Shown here in pieces: positions 1-10,928 of a stretch of DNA of 64,000 nt (positions are counted from its first letter, which is position 1; the number at the start of each line of letters is the position of its first letter). This stretch comes from Ephemerocybe angulata. Taxonomy: Eukaryota > Basidiomycota > Agaricomycetes > Agaricales > Psathyrellaceae. A program made the translations under genes and the position numbers. The notes beneath the pieces are model-generated. The model had not been told where the DNA came from. It made no database searches and saw nothing but the letters and a program-made list of their open reading frames with translations. The stretch is taken from positions 62,001 through 126,000 of the forward strand of contig JAACJK010000225.1 in assembly GCA_013368325.1 (NCBI GenBank). Reading direction: 5' to 3'.

Positions 1-735
1 GACGACGACTCTGATGGCGAGGCCGATGCCGGAGATGCTGGTTGGGAATCGGGAACGGTCGACGGCGATGACGACAGCGGCGAAGAAGCTTCGGAGGGCG
101 GAGAAGCGGACGGGTGGGAATCAGGGTCGATCCACGGATCAGACTCTGAACAGGACGATGACGATACCGACGATGACTCTGGGGACGAACTCGCGGTGAA
201 GGCACCTCCCAAGAAATCGGCCAAGGCTGCACCTGCGTCTTCGTCGAAGTCTAAAGCTGAATCGACGTTCTTGCCGTCTCTTTCCATGGGGTACGCTGTT
301 GGTTCGGATGCGTCGGACATCGAGGACGGACCCGCCGTTGCGGACCCAAGAAAGAATCGTCGCGGTCAGCGAGCACGACGAGCGTAAGTCCCTAAACTTC
401 GCGTCTTCAACGAGTCTAACCCTATCTTATCTAGGATTTGGGAAAAGAAGTACGGCCGTGGCGCGAATCACATGAAACAGGAGGCAATCAAGGAGCAGGA
501 GAGGAAGGCGAAAGCTGCTGCCAAGCAGCAGCAAAAGTCGATGCCCCGTCCCGATTCTGGTTGGAGTAATCGAAAACCGCAGGGAGGGCCGCAGAGCAAC
601 TTCAAGGCTCCAGAGCCGCCGAAGAAGCAGAACGTGGAGAAGCCGTTGCATCCATCTTGGGAAGCGAAGCGCAAGCTCAAGGAAAAGCAAAGCGATGCTA
701 TCGTTGCAAGCCAAGGCAAAAAGATCAAATTCTAA
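1..735 (+). CDS. BUD22: BUD22/SRFBP1-like ribosome biogenesis protein (5' truncated)
   Basis: Only the C-terminal part lies in the window. Exons are 1-383 and 435-735, joined across a 51-nt intron (GTAAGT donor, CTAG acceptor) that restores RRAIWEKKYG. The visible protein starts with a long Asp/Glu/Ser/Gly-rich acidic stretch, then a KNRRGQRARR basic segment, then IWEKKYG, and finishes with LHPSWEAKRKLKEKQ and a lysine-rich tail (GKKIKF). The order acidic linker, NRRGQRARR, WEKKYG, HPSWEAKRK is what I know as the conserved C-terminus of the BUD22 family, nucleolar proteins needed for small-subunit rRNA processing. The N-terminal helical part lies upstream of the window. Family assignment rests on motif recognition. 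The gene converges with the next one on the minus strand. Confidence 0.85.
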
Positions 736-1043
736 CTACTACATAGTGGTGTCGTCGGTGTCGTCGTCTCTGTCGTCTACTTGAACTTCGTCTACATCTA
801 ATCGAATGAGGGTAGCATATGTACATGGCGATAAAGAACCCCTTGCGTCCCAAGGGCATAAATCCACAAAAGATAAGGAAAAGAGAGATAACACGCGACA
901 TCTCAAATTGAAATGCATATCAAGGTGTGAGGGATAAGAATGCAAAAGAATAGGGGAATAGGTGAATGGCGAAGGTCGTTAATCGAGTATCGACAGTATA
1001 GAATGAATGAAACACAGCGTCCAGACTCCATAGCGCATCAAGG
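736..1043. other. Convergent intergenic spacer
   Basis: This 308-base stretch separates the 3' ends of the BUD22-like gene and the minus-strand zinc-finger-like gene. It presumably holds both 3' UTRs. I see no coding exon or structured RNA in it. Confidence 0.6.
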
Positions 1044-1784
1044 TTAACAGACATGTCGTTTCCCTCCCACCAAACGGCACTCCCGTGAGCACCACATCTT
1101 CTTGCATTTCGCGCACTGGGGGAAGTCCCGCCCAGATTTCTGGCAGGTTGCGCACGCCGTCTTGCTTGCGCATAGTTTCGAGCCGCGTTCCAGACGCGCG
1201 AGCACAGGATGGAGTTCGGATGATACGTTCTTGCGCCCGAGAATGATAGATGACGCTGATGAGTCTGTGCCAGGGGACGACGACAGTGATGACGATGGTG
1301 ATGGAGACGGCGTCCTCGTAATTGTTGGTAGGTCCAATGGTGATAGCGGAGCGCGTATGGGGCGGCTGTTCGATGGTGTGGGTCGGTCATACACAGCGGA
1401 GAACGGGCGTGGGCGAGGCTTCTCGTGCTGTTCGTACTGCAGCGGTGAGGATGTGCTGGGAGCCAGCTTCTTCAGCGAATGCTTAGCGGAAGTGGAGGGA
1501 ACGAAGGATCCCATGACGCTGTGAATCCGCTCCACTTGGGTGGGAGCAGCCGCCACGGGCGGCACCCCAGTAAAGCTGAGGCTACTCCTGGACGAGTGTC
1601 CAGACGTAGAGGAGTACAGAGACCATGTCCGCGTCCGCGGCTGCTGATAAGGCCTATAATCCATGAAGGGGATCTGCATCTGCGAGTGAGCCGAGTCAGT
1701 ACGACGAAGAAACAGGGCACACGACAGACATCTCACCTTATCTGTGGACTCAGACTGGGATGACGGTCGGAGGATATGGGTCAT
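1044..1784 (-). CDS. Hypothetical protein with C-terminal MYND-like Cys/His motif
   Basis: The frame runs from an ATG at 1784 to TAA at 1044-1046. It contains a 57-nt stretch (1736-1680) with all intron hallmarks: AAG|GTGAGA donor, CTGAC branch site and CTCGCAG acceptor. Because 57 is a multiple of three the frame stays open whether or not it is removed; I think it is spliced. Most of the protein is Ser/Pro-rich and low complexity. The last 40 residues carry CATC-x9-CAKC-x4-CSREC-x7-HVC, four paired cysteines plus a terminal His and Cys. The spacing resembles a MYND zinc finger but the final His-x-Cys is shorter than the family norm, so a zinc-binding role is inferred and partners are unknown. 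The start could be further upstream if a 5' exon exists. The Ser/Pro-rich part gives no hint of function. Confidence 0.6.
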   Translation of the reverse strand: MTHILRPSSQSESTDKVRCLSCALFLRRTDSAHSQMQIPFMDYRPYQQPRTRTWSLYSSTSGHSSRSSLSFTGVPPVAAAPTQVERIHSVMGSFVPSTSAKHSLKKLAPSTSSPLQYEQHEKPRPRPFSAVYDRPTPSNSRPIRAPLSPLDLPTITRTPSPSPSSSLSSSPGTDSSASSIILGRKNVSSELHPVLARLERGSKLCASKTACATCQKSGRDFPQCAKCKKMWCSRECRLVGGKRHVC

Positions 1785-2900
1785 AGGAGTTGTACTAGAG
1801 GACAGGGATTGCACCTAAGGCTTAAATATAGAGGACTAGTCCTAGACATCAGGAAAACTTTATCAGTTACGATGAGCACAGGCCAATTATCTTCTCCACT
1901 CACCGATACACTGCTCTGGATCAACAGAGCCAAAAGGGAACTGTTCGCGACGTCAACCCCTGTGTCTAGGTATAGAATAGATGTTTTGGTATCAAGGAAG
2001 GACCGTATGATTAGGAAAATCAGGTCCCTGGCGGACAGATAGCGCTGGTAGGAAGACGCGTTTATGGGAGGTCGTAACCAAGAGGGAGCAATTTGACAAA
2101 GCGGCTCCATTACTCCGGTATGTGGTGCGGGCGGATCACCCGGCACCGGATCATTCCCGCTCCGCCGCTTCGGCTTTTGGCCAACCGGTGTCCACAACTT
2201 GGTCCAAACCCTTCACAGCTTTATTGCTTTGCACACGACCACTAACTGAAGGCCTGGTTTAACTGCATCATGGAAATCGCAGCCCTGTGCGGCTTACTTG
2301 CTGCCAGTACTGCTCATCGATACGGCCCGTCAAGCTCCACGTACGCCTTAGATGCCCATGTTTTGTCGAACGTGCGATGACACCCATCCACCCAAAGGCC
2401 TTGTCTCCAGCTTCTAGTCACCAGTTGCACGACATATGGACCGTCTTCCTATATGCGAATATCACCCTTAAAAGTCAAGTCAAACCCGACCTTATGACAG
2501 TCTGTTCGACCCAAAGTCATGGGTCGTGATGCGCATATCCAGGGGCCTTCGATTGCCGTTTTGCTCCCAGCCAGTCCAGACCCTTATGGCAAGGCAACAA
2601 TGTATACGGGCGCTCCCCGGCGAATCTAAGCGCTTCTCCGTAGGTGTGTTACTCCTGGGCTTCCAGGGCCTCTCAGATCTCGCTCCAACGGAAGGTGTCG
2701 CATGACCATTTTGCTGGCCCTGGCGGCGCGACTGTTCCTGTTTACATTCTCAAAGCATGCGTCCATCTTTGGTCCGTGCAATGTCCCGCGCAACCCTGAA
2801 CGCTTGTGCAGCATTCATAAATGAGCTCAATAGTCGCGGTAATGATCCCCCCTATCCACCCTTCTTCCCCTCTTCCTCGCCAATTGCGCGACGCTGAAGG
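1785..2900. other. Divergent promoter region, no gene seen
   Basis: About 1.1 kb lies between a minus-strand gene and the plus-strand sugar transporter. Open frames here are short and unlike coding sequence. It should contain both promoters, but I cannot point to a specific operator or TATA element with confidence. Confidence 0.5.
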
Positions 2901-5574
2901 ATGGCGTACTCAGCAAAGGACGAGAAACCAGAGATATCTTACCACGACTCCATCCACAAGAGTAGCACAGATGGCGAGACCTTCGGAAAACCATCCGGAA
3001 AGCACCATACCCCTAAGTCGCCAGAAGAGCGTCTGGCAGCCCTGCAGGAGGCTTTAAAGGTGGACCCAGGACCGAAGCCTGGGGGATGGGCTGCTATTCA
3101 GGTCAGCTTCCAGCATCTTCTCTTCTTGAGACTTGCACTAATTCGTGATTGTGGCTTGGGACCTTCCTTTTGAATCCTCGTTCCATTACGCCTTATGATA
3201 GCTCTACCTTATAACTTTGGTCGTGTGCTGCTGCTCGGGCGATAGCGGATTTGATGGCACTGTAAGTGGTTCTCCGTTCGAAGTCTTGTCTTTATCAAAT
3301 CCAATCTAAAGACTCGGTCTAGGTCATGGGAGGTATCAATGGTATGCACCAGTACCAACAATACTTCGGCATGAAGGAAGTTGGCGCCAAAACGAGGTGA
3401 GAGTATTGCGCTATCGAACGTAACTCAACGACATTAACATTTGGGGTTACAGCATCGTGTTTGGAATCTTCACTGTGTAAGTCAACAGTGTTTATCTTAC
3501 TTGGCTACGTCTAACCTCATGTTCCAGTGGCTCGCTATGGTAGAGTTCTCGTTATTTTTAACGTAGTGTGTGTGTGAACTGAAGCATGGACCCCCTCCAA
3601 TTAGTGGAATGATCCCAGCATGTAGGTCGCCTATTGAACAAGCGCTATTTTTGAAGCTGACGATATTTTTCAGCGTACTTTCCTGACAAGTTCGGCCGTC
3701 GGTTCTCTATGTTTTTCGGAAATGCAGTCTTGGTGTATGTTTTTCTCTCTGTCAACGTAAGCTTCTCGTTCTCACTCACATGTCCGTCTAGCATCGGAGC
3801 TATCATAACCGCCAACGCAAGGAACAAGGGCATGTTCTTAGCCGGAAGGTGGCTAACTGGTATGTGGTCATACCTTCGTGATGGGGACTGAGCGCTAAAA
3901 TGGGCGAAAGGTGTCGGTAGCGGCTGTGCGGGCGCTTCCGCGAAATCGTACTTGGCAGAAATGGCGCCGGCTCATCAACGGGGTGCCTTTATGGGATTCT
4001 TGAACTCCTTGTACGTGGATTTGGGAGTATTCGTGCTTTTGACTTACTGAAATGCTATACTAGCTATTACGTCGGCCAAATGACCGCAACTGGTATGATG
4101 GTCGCGACAAACAAGTGGCAGAACGAGCTTTCCTGGCGGTTGCCTCTGTATATTCAAGTGCGTGAAGTGCATCCTTCCACCTCTTCTTTACTGAAGTTCT
4201 ACTCTACCAGGCAGTTCCCGCTGGTATCAACGTTATCTTCATATACCTTTGCCCCGAGTCGTAAGTCAAGCTGCATACCGACTTCACCTTCGGGGGTTAA
4301 CTCTGTTTGCGCTTCAGGCCCCGCTGGCTCTACAGCGAAGGAAGGACGGACGAGGCGAGGCAAATTCTAGCGAACCTCCACAGCAGGAACCGGGATGTCA
4401 ACTCCCCTCTCGTCGGCCTTGAGATGGAGGAGATTGAGGAAAAGATTCAAGTCGACGGCGCTGACAGTGAGTCATTTGGCCGTCGCTTTTGACCAGCCTC
4501 CAACCATTCACTCTAGAACGCTGGTGGGACTTCCGTCCGCTGTTCAGAACGCGCTCCGACCGCTACAGCGCGTATATGGTTATTCTCATCGGTATGAATT
4601 CAATTGTGCTTTATCCGGCATGGCATCTTTAACCGCTTTGTCCAGGCTCTTTTGGTCAGCTTAGCGGGAATGGTCTCATCACCTACTTTCTCCCAGTCCT
4701 CCTCAAGCAAGCGGGTATCGTTAACCAGAACAAGATCTTGACCTTGAACTTTGTGAATAGTGTGACATCGTATATCGGAGGTGAGGCCCATTTACCTAAC
4801 ACCTTTAAAAGTACTAACGAGGATCTGTGTGTTATTTTCAGCGTTATCGGTCAGTTACAAGCTCTCTTGGATGTCTCTCTGCCCGCGGCTGAATGATCTC
4901 TAGGGTTCCTTCATTGTCGATCGCTTTGGAAGGCGAAGGATTCTCTTGACAGGAACTGCCTCAATCACGGTCATTCTCGCTATTGTGGCTGGCCTGCTGA
5001 GTTCTCAAGGGAGTGCTGCACGAGCCAATGCAGGCATCACCTTTGTGTACCTGTTCATGGTTGTGTTCTCGTTCGGCTGGACGTCAATGTATGTTCTGAG
5101 ATACCTTATAGCTGTCTGGAAGCTGACAAGTTCTCAGGCAAGCCCTCTATCCTGCAGAGGTACTCGGTTATCAAGCCAGAGCGAAAGGTCTGGCGTTCCT
5201 TGGTGTTGTCTCTCAAGTAGCCTCGTTGATCAATACATTCGGGTAAGTCATCCAAGGGTGTTTGTGAGCTGCCTTTACTGACGCTAAGGATAGAATGCCA
5301 GTTGCCCTCGAGAAGCTGACTTGGAAAGGTATGTTTACACTGCCGACTACCTGAATTCAGACTCACCTTTCGTCTTTCAGTCTACATCATCTTCACGGTG
5401 TGGGACGCGTTCGAGGTTTTGGTGATCTACTTCTTCGTGGTCGAGACCAAAGGATTCACGCTGGAAGAGATTGGCGAGATTTTCGGTCAAGATAACCCTA
5501 GGCAGTATAGCAATAAGCTTCTGAAGGACGCTCGCCTGAATCGCGAAGCCCACAAGCAGTCTGCGGCCGCATGA
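2901..5574 (+). CDS. MFS sugar (hexose-type) transporter
   Basis: Nineteen exons give a 548-residue protein: 2901-3101, 3202-3261, 3323-3396, 3453-3476, 3528-3539, 3605-3621, 3674-3734, 3792-3859, 3911-4010, 4064-4157, 4211-4260, 4318-4466, 4517-4591, 4646-4780, 4842-4849, 4904-5088, 5138-5242, 5294-5328, 5381-5574. The summed length is a multiple of three. Sugar-porter signatures appear in order: GFDGTVMGGINGM after the first membrane helix, DKFGRRFSMFFGN in loop 2-3, SWRLPLYIQ, PESPRWL before the central loop, DRFGRRR in loop 8-9, and VETKGFTLEEI after helix 12. This matches the sugar porter subfamily of the major facilitator superfamily, plasma-membrane proton-coupled or facilitative uptake. 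Substrate cannot be read from sequence; hexose or disaccharide is most likely. Exons of 8, 12, 17 and 24 nt are unusually small. Confidence 0.92.
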
Positions 5575-5957
5575 TGACGCAAACGGCGGAAGTGGTCCAG
5601 ATTTTCACCCGTGACTCGGACGAGGACTTGAACGAGTTTTATGATTTCATTTACCTGTACTATTACTGTATCTTACTCTCCATATGATATCTCCACATAC
5701 TGTGCTTTATGAGTGAAGAGGCGCGTGCTCTGTGCAGTGGCCATCGATGCAAAGGTTGTGGGAACAACAAGACCAAACACTCCGGCGGAGCTGTGCATCT
5801 GCGGGCCAAGGGTTGGACTACACCACACGACCATATTGCTCTCCTCCTCCTCCTCCTCCTCCATCTCAGTGTCCTCCATCAACAAGGCCCCCTCCTGAAT
5901 AGCTGGCGACAGAAACGACGGCGAACACGATCGTAGTCATCGTTTAGATCCTTTAAA
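5575..5957. other. Spacer with CTC microsatellite
   Basis: This spacer lies between the transporter stop and the phosphatase start. A pyrimidine CTC repeat runs at about 5840-5862. It presumably holds the transporter 3' UTR and the phosphatase promoter. I see no coding exon. Confidence 0.5.
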
Positions 5958-8041
5958 ATGGTCGGTTATCTCGTCTACTCTGCAAATTTATATCCACTTG
6001 CTCAATGAAAGATCGCTTCGATAGGGTCAAACTCTTTCGTCCCCAGGTACGGCTTATTGCATTGGGCTATGAGTTCCAGCTCATCTCTTTCCCTTCAGCT
6101 ACGAAGAAAATTTCGGAGTCTGGTGGAAATACGCGCTTCCATTATGCCGTCTCTGAGATGCAAGGATGGAGAATCAGTACGCCCCCTCCTTCACATTTTA
6201 ATGAATAAAGCTAACAAGGCTCCTGTTCCTCAGCGATGGAGGATGCTCATGCTGCCGTCTTGAACCTCGATGAAGGGAAACCGGAGTCCGATACCAACAC
6301 CTTTTTTGCTGTTTATGATGGCCATGGAGGTGCGTCGACATTGAAAACTTCGCTTGGGTCCGTCGCGTTCTAATACAACCCGCCACCAGGTTCCAATGTG
6401 GCGCGATTTGCTGGACAGAACGTACACAAACGCCTCGTTACCGAGGAAGCGTACAAGGCGCATGACTATGAGAAGGCCTTGAAGCGAGCATTCCTCGGCA
6501 CTGATGAAGATCTTCTTGCAAGTGCGTCGGATCCGGATGGATTTGAGCTCAGTCGTCTGACCTGCACCCCCTTTAGACCCGTCTTCGACAAGAGATCCGT
6601 CAGGGTGTACTGCTGTCGCCGCCTTGATTACTGCGGACAACAAGGTTTATGTGGTACGTCAGCTCCTGTCGATACATCCATGGCTTGAGCTCATTTAGCG
6701 AAGGCCAACGCCGGTGACTCTAGGTCTGTGATTGGCATCAAGGGCGTAGTAAAACCCCTCAGCTTTGACCACAAGCCTACCAGCGACAGTAGGTTCCTGC
6801 AATACCATATTACGAACCCGCACTAACGGGGCGCCCTTATAGCGGAACGGCAACGAATTTCTGGTGCTGGAGGATACATTGAATATGGTCGCGTGAATGG
6901 TGAGTAGCCTTGACCTTTTTCTCAATAGGTCGAGATACTCATCGTCATACAGGCAACCTCGCGCTTTCCCGTGCTCTTGGTGATTTCGAATTCAAAAAGA
7001 ACTACGCCCTTCCCCCAGAACGCCAAATTATCACCGCCGACCCTGACGTGACTTGCCATGAAATTTCCGAGGACGATGAGTTCCTAGTCATTGCGTGTGA
7101 TGGTGAGTCAGCACCATCCATTCCTCCGCTGCATCATGCTAAACAATTTTTTAGGAATTTGGGATTGCTTGAGCAACCAACAGGTTGTTGATTTCGTGAG
7201 ATACCAGGTGGCAGAAGGCAAATCTCTTGAGGAGATTGGCCAGATGATGTGCGACCACTGCTTGGCTCCCGACACTTCGTCGGGGGCTGGCATTGGATGC
7301 GATAACATGACGGTGCTCATCGTTGCTCTTACGCACGGTCGGACATTGGAGGAGTGGTATGCGTGGGTGAAGGACCGCGTGGAGAAGAAGTACGGCTACG
7401 ATACCCCAAGCCAACCGCCGCAGCTTTACGCTCAAAGCCGACTTGCGACTTTCCGTGCCCGTCAAGAGGCTTTGGCGGCAAGGGAGCGCCAGGGATCACA
7501 TGGCCACGGCGTCAGCGATGCAGGGTCCGTACTCCAGAACGACGATTTCCTCCGGCGCTATGGCCTTACTGTATCCACCCTTGGAGGCGGCATCTCATTC
7601 CGACCCGGTGCAGGCATCCTCTCAAACGCAGGGCCCCTGATGTTTGGTAACGATGAAAGCGACGAGGAGGAGAGTGAAGAGGAGACTGGTAGCGGAAGAT
7701 CATTTTTCACGGAGACTCTTGGTTTGGGTGCTGCTGGACGATCGGATTCACCGGACGCGACCGAAAACCTCAAGGCGCAGTTGGAAGAATTCGAGAAGAA
7801 CATCAACACCGAGGACGTCGATGGTGATGGCGACTCTCAGATGAGCGACCCTGGCTCTTCAGAGACCAACAAGCTTCAAGGCGAAGCCCCTCCCCCTCCC
7901 AAGCAACTCCCCAATGGCGACTCAAGTTCCGTTGCTGTCCCCGTACAGCAGCTGGAGCAACTTCCGGCCGGGGATATGCCTGACCCTGTGACCAAGATCG
8001 AAGGCTTGTTGGATAAAAGCGAGGACCCCCTGAAGGCTTAA
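5958..8041 (+). CDS. PTC2: PP2C-family Ser/Thr phosphatase, PTC2/PTC3 type
   Basis: Ten exons give 528 residues: 5958-5960, 6025-6046, 6099-6176, 6234-6329, 6390-6521, 6577-6653, 6704-6788, 6843-6899, 6953-7102, 7155-8041. The catalytic PP2C domain fills residues 22 to about 300. MEDAH and VYDGHGG (Asp near residue 63) supply metal-binding acids, ANAGDSR and CDGIWD (near 232-237) follow in family order, and GCDNMTVLIV closes the domain. The start MGQTLSSP carries a myristoylation-type Gly2, known in this group. Getting it requires an exon made of the ATG alone, because the genome has ATAGGGTCAAAC rather than an ATG before GGTCAA. The C-terminal 230 residues are acidic and low complexity, as in yeast Ptc2/Ptc3. 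The enzyme is a Mg/Mn-dependent phosphatase acting on kinases such as checkpoint or MAP kinases in known fungi. Catalytic assignment is firm; the first exon is inferred. Confidence 0.9.
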
Positions 8042-8346
8042 GCGCTTCGCTTTCTTCTTTACTTTCTTTTACCTCTGTATTCCTGTCACGAGTCATTCAG
8101 GTCCTTTGCTTAGCCTATCTATTGCTATAGTGTAGCCATCCCGTTTCCATTGCCATCGATATCCATTCAGTCTCCTCTTATGTCTTCTACCTACCCAGCA
8201 ATTGCAAAGTACATATGTACCCAAACCATTTTTCACGTTGTTGCGTAGACCGTACGGACTCTCCTGTATCGTATACATCTTCATTTGGGCTTATAGTGTA
8301 CAATAGTAAACATTATGATGGTCGTTTCTGCAACGGAATGGTCATC
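8042..8346. other. Convergent intergenic spacer
   Basis: About 300 bases separate the 3' ends of the phosphatase and the CS-domain gene. The sequence is AT-richer and pyrimidine-rich, consistent with two 3' UTRs. No gene is seen. Confidence 0.5.
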
Positions 8347-10290
8347 TCATATTCCCTTTATCGTCACGAGTTCTCTTTCCAACAGGCAGAGTATCCTCAA
8401 CTCTCCGTCCTTCCCTGTGATCGCCCCAACACCGAGAAGAGACCCACCCTGGCCATCGTCGACCTTGAGGATGCTCTGCTTAGCCCACTTGTCCTTGGTG
8501 GCAGAAGGGCGGCGGTAGATGTAGAGATTCCCGCCTCGGTTCTGCCCCGCACTCTCGAAAGCAAGGATGGCCTTCGAGGGGACGAGATACGTGAATCGCG
8601 TGTCGCGCTTCGACGCGAGAACAAAGGCAACTGCCGGATAAGTCGAAGCATGAGTCCACACCGGTTTCTCCCCATCCACTGCCTCCAACCCAAACACGAG
8701 TCCGTCTAAATTGTTCTTGACGACCAAAGACAGATCGTGTACCTCCTCCTTGAGTCCGGGAAGCGTCGTCGCGAGCAGCGTGAAGGGAACCTGCTCCCTC
8801 GGATCGAACCAGGTCGGAGTCGACCCATTCGAAGCGGCCACCCAGGTCAGATACGCCTGCCTCCCGACGGACGCGTCCACCTCATCATCTATTTCTCCGC
8901 TCGCGAGGCTGGGTAAACCGGCACCTAGGCCAAGGCCGCTGCTATCACTTCCGTCGCGGAGAGATGCGGTGTACTTTTCCAGCGATTCTGAGATCTTGTA
9001 GAGTTCAGAGGGGTCGAGCGTTTCGGGGACGTCGTCGTTATCTCCAGAGGTTGCGAAAACTTGCATCCAGCGTGTTCCTTCGTTTTGTTTCTCCATGTGC
9101 AGTGTCAGGACGCCGTACGCCCGTTCCGCTTCCTTGTCCCAAGTCCAGAAACTCGAAGAGGGAGACACCGTGTCCCATAGCTCTTTGCTTGAATACCGAG
9201 GGATCGGGGTCGAAGTCGACGCGAAATAGTTGACATGCACCGTTAGACTTTTTGGGGAAAATAGAACGCGGATGTTATCTTTGGAAGTAGCAGAAGGAAG
9301 AGGGATGGCAATGGTGACGGAATCAGGCGTCTGCGTCCAAGAATAGGGTGGTGGTGGGGGATTGACTGCGTCGTCGGACTTGTCGGGATTTTCGTTTGCT
9401 CTGGGTATTGGGGCTATTTCGTCGGCAGAAGGAACGTATGGGGCAGAAATGCCGAGAGTGGGATCGGGATAATTGGAGCCTCCAACCAAGATGTGGCTGT
9501 CGAGCGACGGGACATAGGGAGTGAAGATTGGGATATCTTCGCCTTGTCGTGTCCAGATAACGTCCATTTCTCGCTCAGTGTTGTTTGGGCCCAGGGAGAG
9601 TAGGTTAATCCTGATTGCCCGAACATCGAAAAGGCTTGATCCCCCAGGCCTCCTTGAGCTTTCTTTGGGGAGAGAAGCACTGGACTTGGAAGATATGACG
9701 GTAACCACACTGGTGGGGGTGCTGCGATGTGAATAATGGATCTTGAAAGGCGTGTTTCGCCCTTCGGAGGCGAGAACATATGTTCCAACTGGTGTCGACA
9801 AACCCTCGTTTTTGACCGAGAGGACGTAAAGAGAACCATCTCCGTCAGAAGCGATCACCAGAGTGGAACCAATAAACATCGCTGAGGGATATTCCCGGTG
9901 AATTGTTGCGGTCGCCTCAGACTGCACTGGCAACGGCATTTCATAAAGGATTCGATATGACGGAGTATCCTAGTTTGTGCGGTGAATAGTCAGATAAGAA
10001 ATGGGATTCCCGAATCAAGAACACACCCCGTTGAACTCCGTCAGGATGATCCTATGCTCGGAGTCGACATAGACGGCCTGGTTCGTTTCTGCGTCAATTG
10101 ACAGATGATTGTGAGTAATGCGGCTCTGCATCTCCTGAAAGCTTAACGGGGTTTTTCCGCTCGATGTTGCCTGAGTAGCGTGATAGGGTAGTGAATGTCG
10201 CATTACGGCGTCTTCTGCGTCCATAACCGCCAGCTTGTAGCCCTCAAACTTTGGATTTAAGAGCGACTTCTTTGGCTCAAATGCAGTCAT
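8347..10290 (-). CDS. NudC domain-containing protein 1-like (CS domain)
   Basis: Two exons, 10290-10027 and 9969-8347, flank a 57-nt intron (GTGTGT donor, CTAG acceptor) and encode 628 residues. The N-terminal 290 residues read like the beta-propeller-like region of NUDCD1 (for example YPSAMFIGSTLVIASDGDG). A CS/p23-like domain starts at about residue 298 with YSWTQTPDSVTIAIPLP, followed by the conserved pattern VLFSPKSLTVHV and an ELWDTVSPSSSFWTWD segment. The C-terminal half returns to beta-rich repeats and ends ELVTIKGI. NUDCD1 family proteins are Hsp90-linked cochaperones; in animals NUDCD1 associates with COPI. The order N-domain, CS, C-domain and the length (human about 580) fit. The ATG at 10290 (MTAFEPKKSLL) is preferred to further-upstream in-frame codons because the sequence before it does not resemble the family. 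Confidence 0.8.
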
Positions 10291-10928
10291 TTTGGACGAG
10301 ATATAGGGTGGATGAGAGTGGGTCTGAACAAAGACGACAGAAAGATGGATTAAGGTGGAAACCTGGTGGTTTAACGTGAAAGAGAGACCGTGGTCGATCC
10401 ATTTCGGAAGATCGTTTATTTGTTCCAGTCCTTCGAACATAACAAAGATTTGATCCCCTATTTTTAACCGCAGGCGAGGCTCAGGCTCAGACGTGGACCA
10501 CCATCTCAGCTTGATCGTCCCGACTATCCTCCTCGAAAGCCTGGCCGACTACTCGGACTACACTTCTAGCACTGGAAAGCTTGGCTATAGGATATAAGAT
10601 GGCTCTCGGATTTACGGGCCCCCGACTTGCTGTTAGCTTCCCCGTGGATTCAACTAAAGTTCTCACCGAGTTATACCGTGGCTCTGCGATATATCGGCCT
10701 CGCACCAGACCTACTAGGCATGCGGTAAAACAGTATATCTCAAATGATATGCCTTCGTTTCCATCTTGCTGATACGAGATACATGAGGCAGACTTCGTTC
10801 ACTCTGCATACGGTTGCAAACGAGAGACGCTCTTCTCCAGCATTCAATTGCGTTGAGACGGTGTGGTGTTCTCTGTCATTGGCAAAATTTCGGAGAGTCT
10901 AGGGGATCCTTCGGTCTTGAATCCATAT
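10291..10928. other. Intergenic, promoter of the CS-domain gene
   Basis: About 640 bases lie upstream of the NUDCD1-like gene. No exon with good splice borders is seen. It probably contains that gene's promoter and the 3' UTR of the small gene that follows. Confidence 0.4.
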
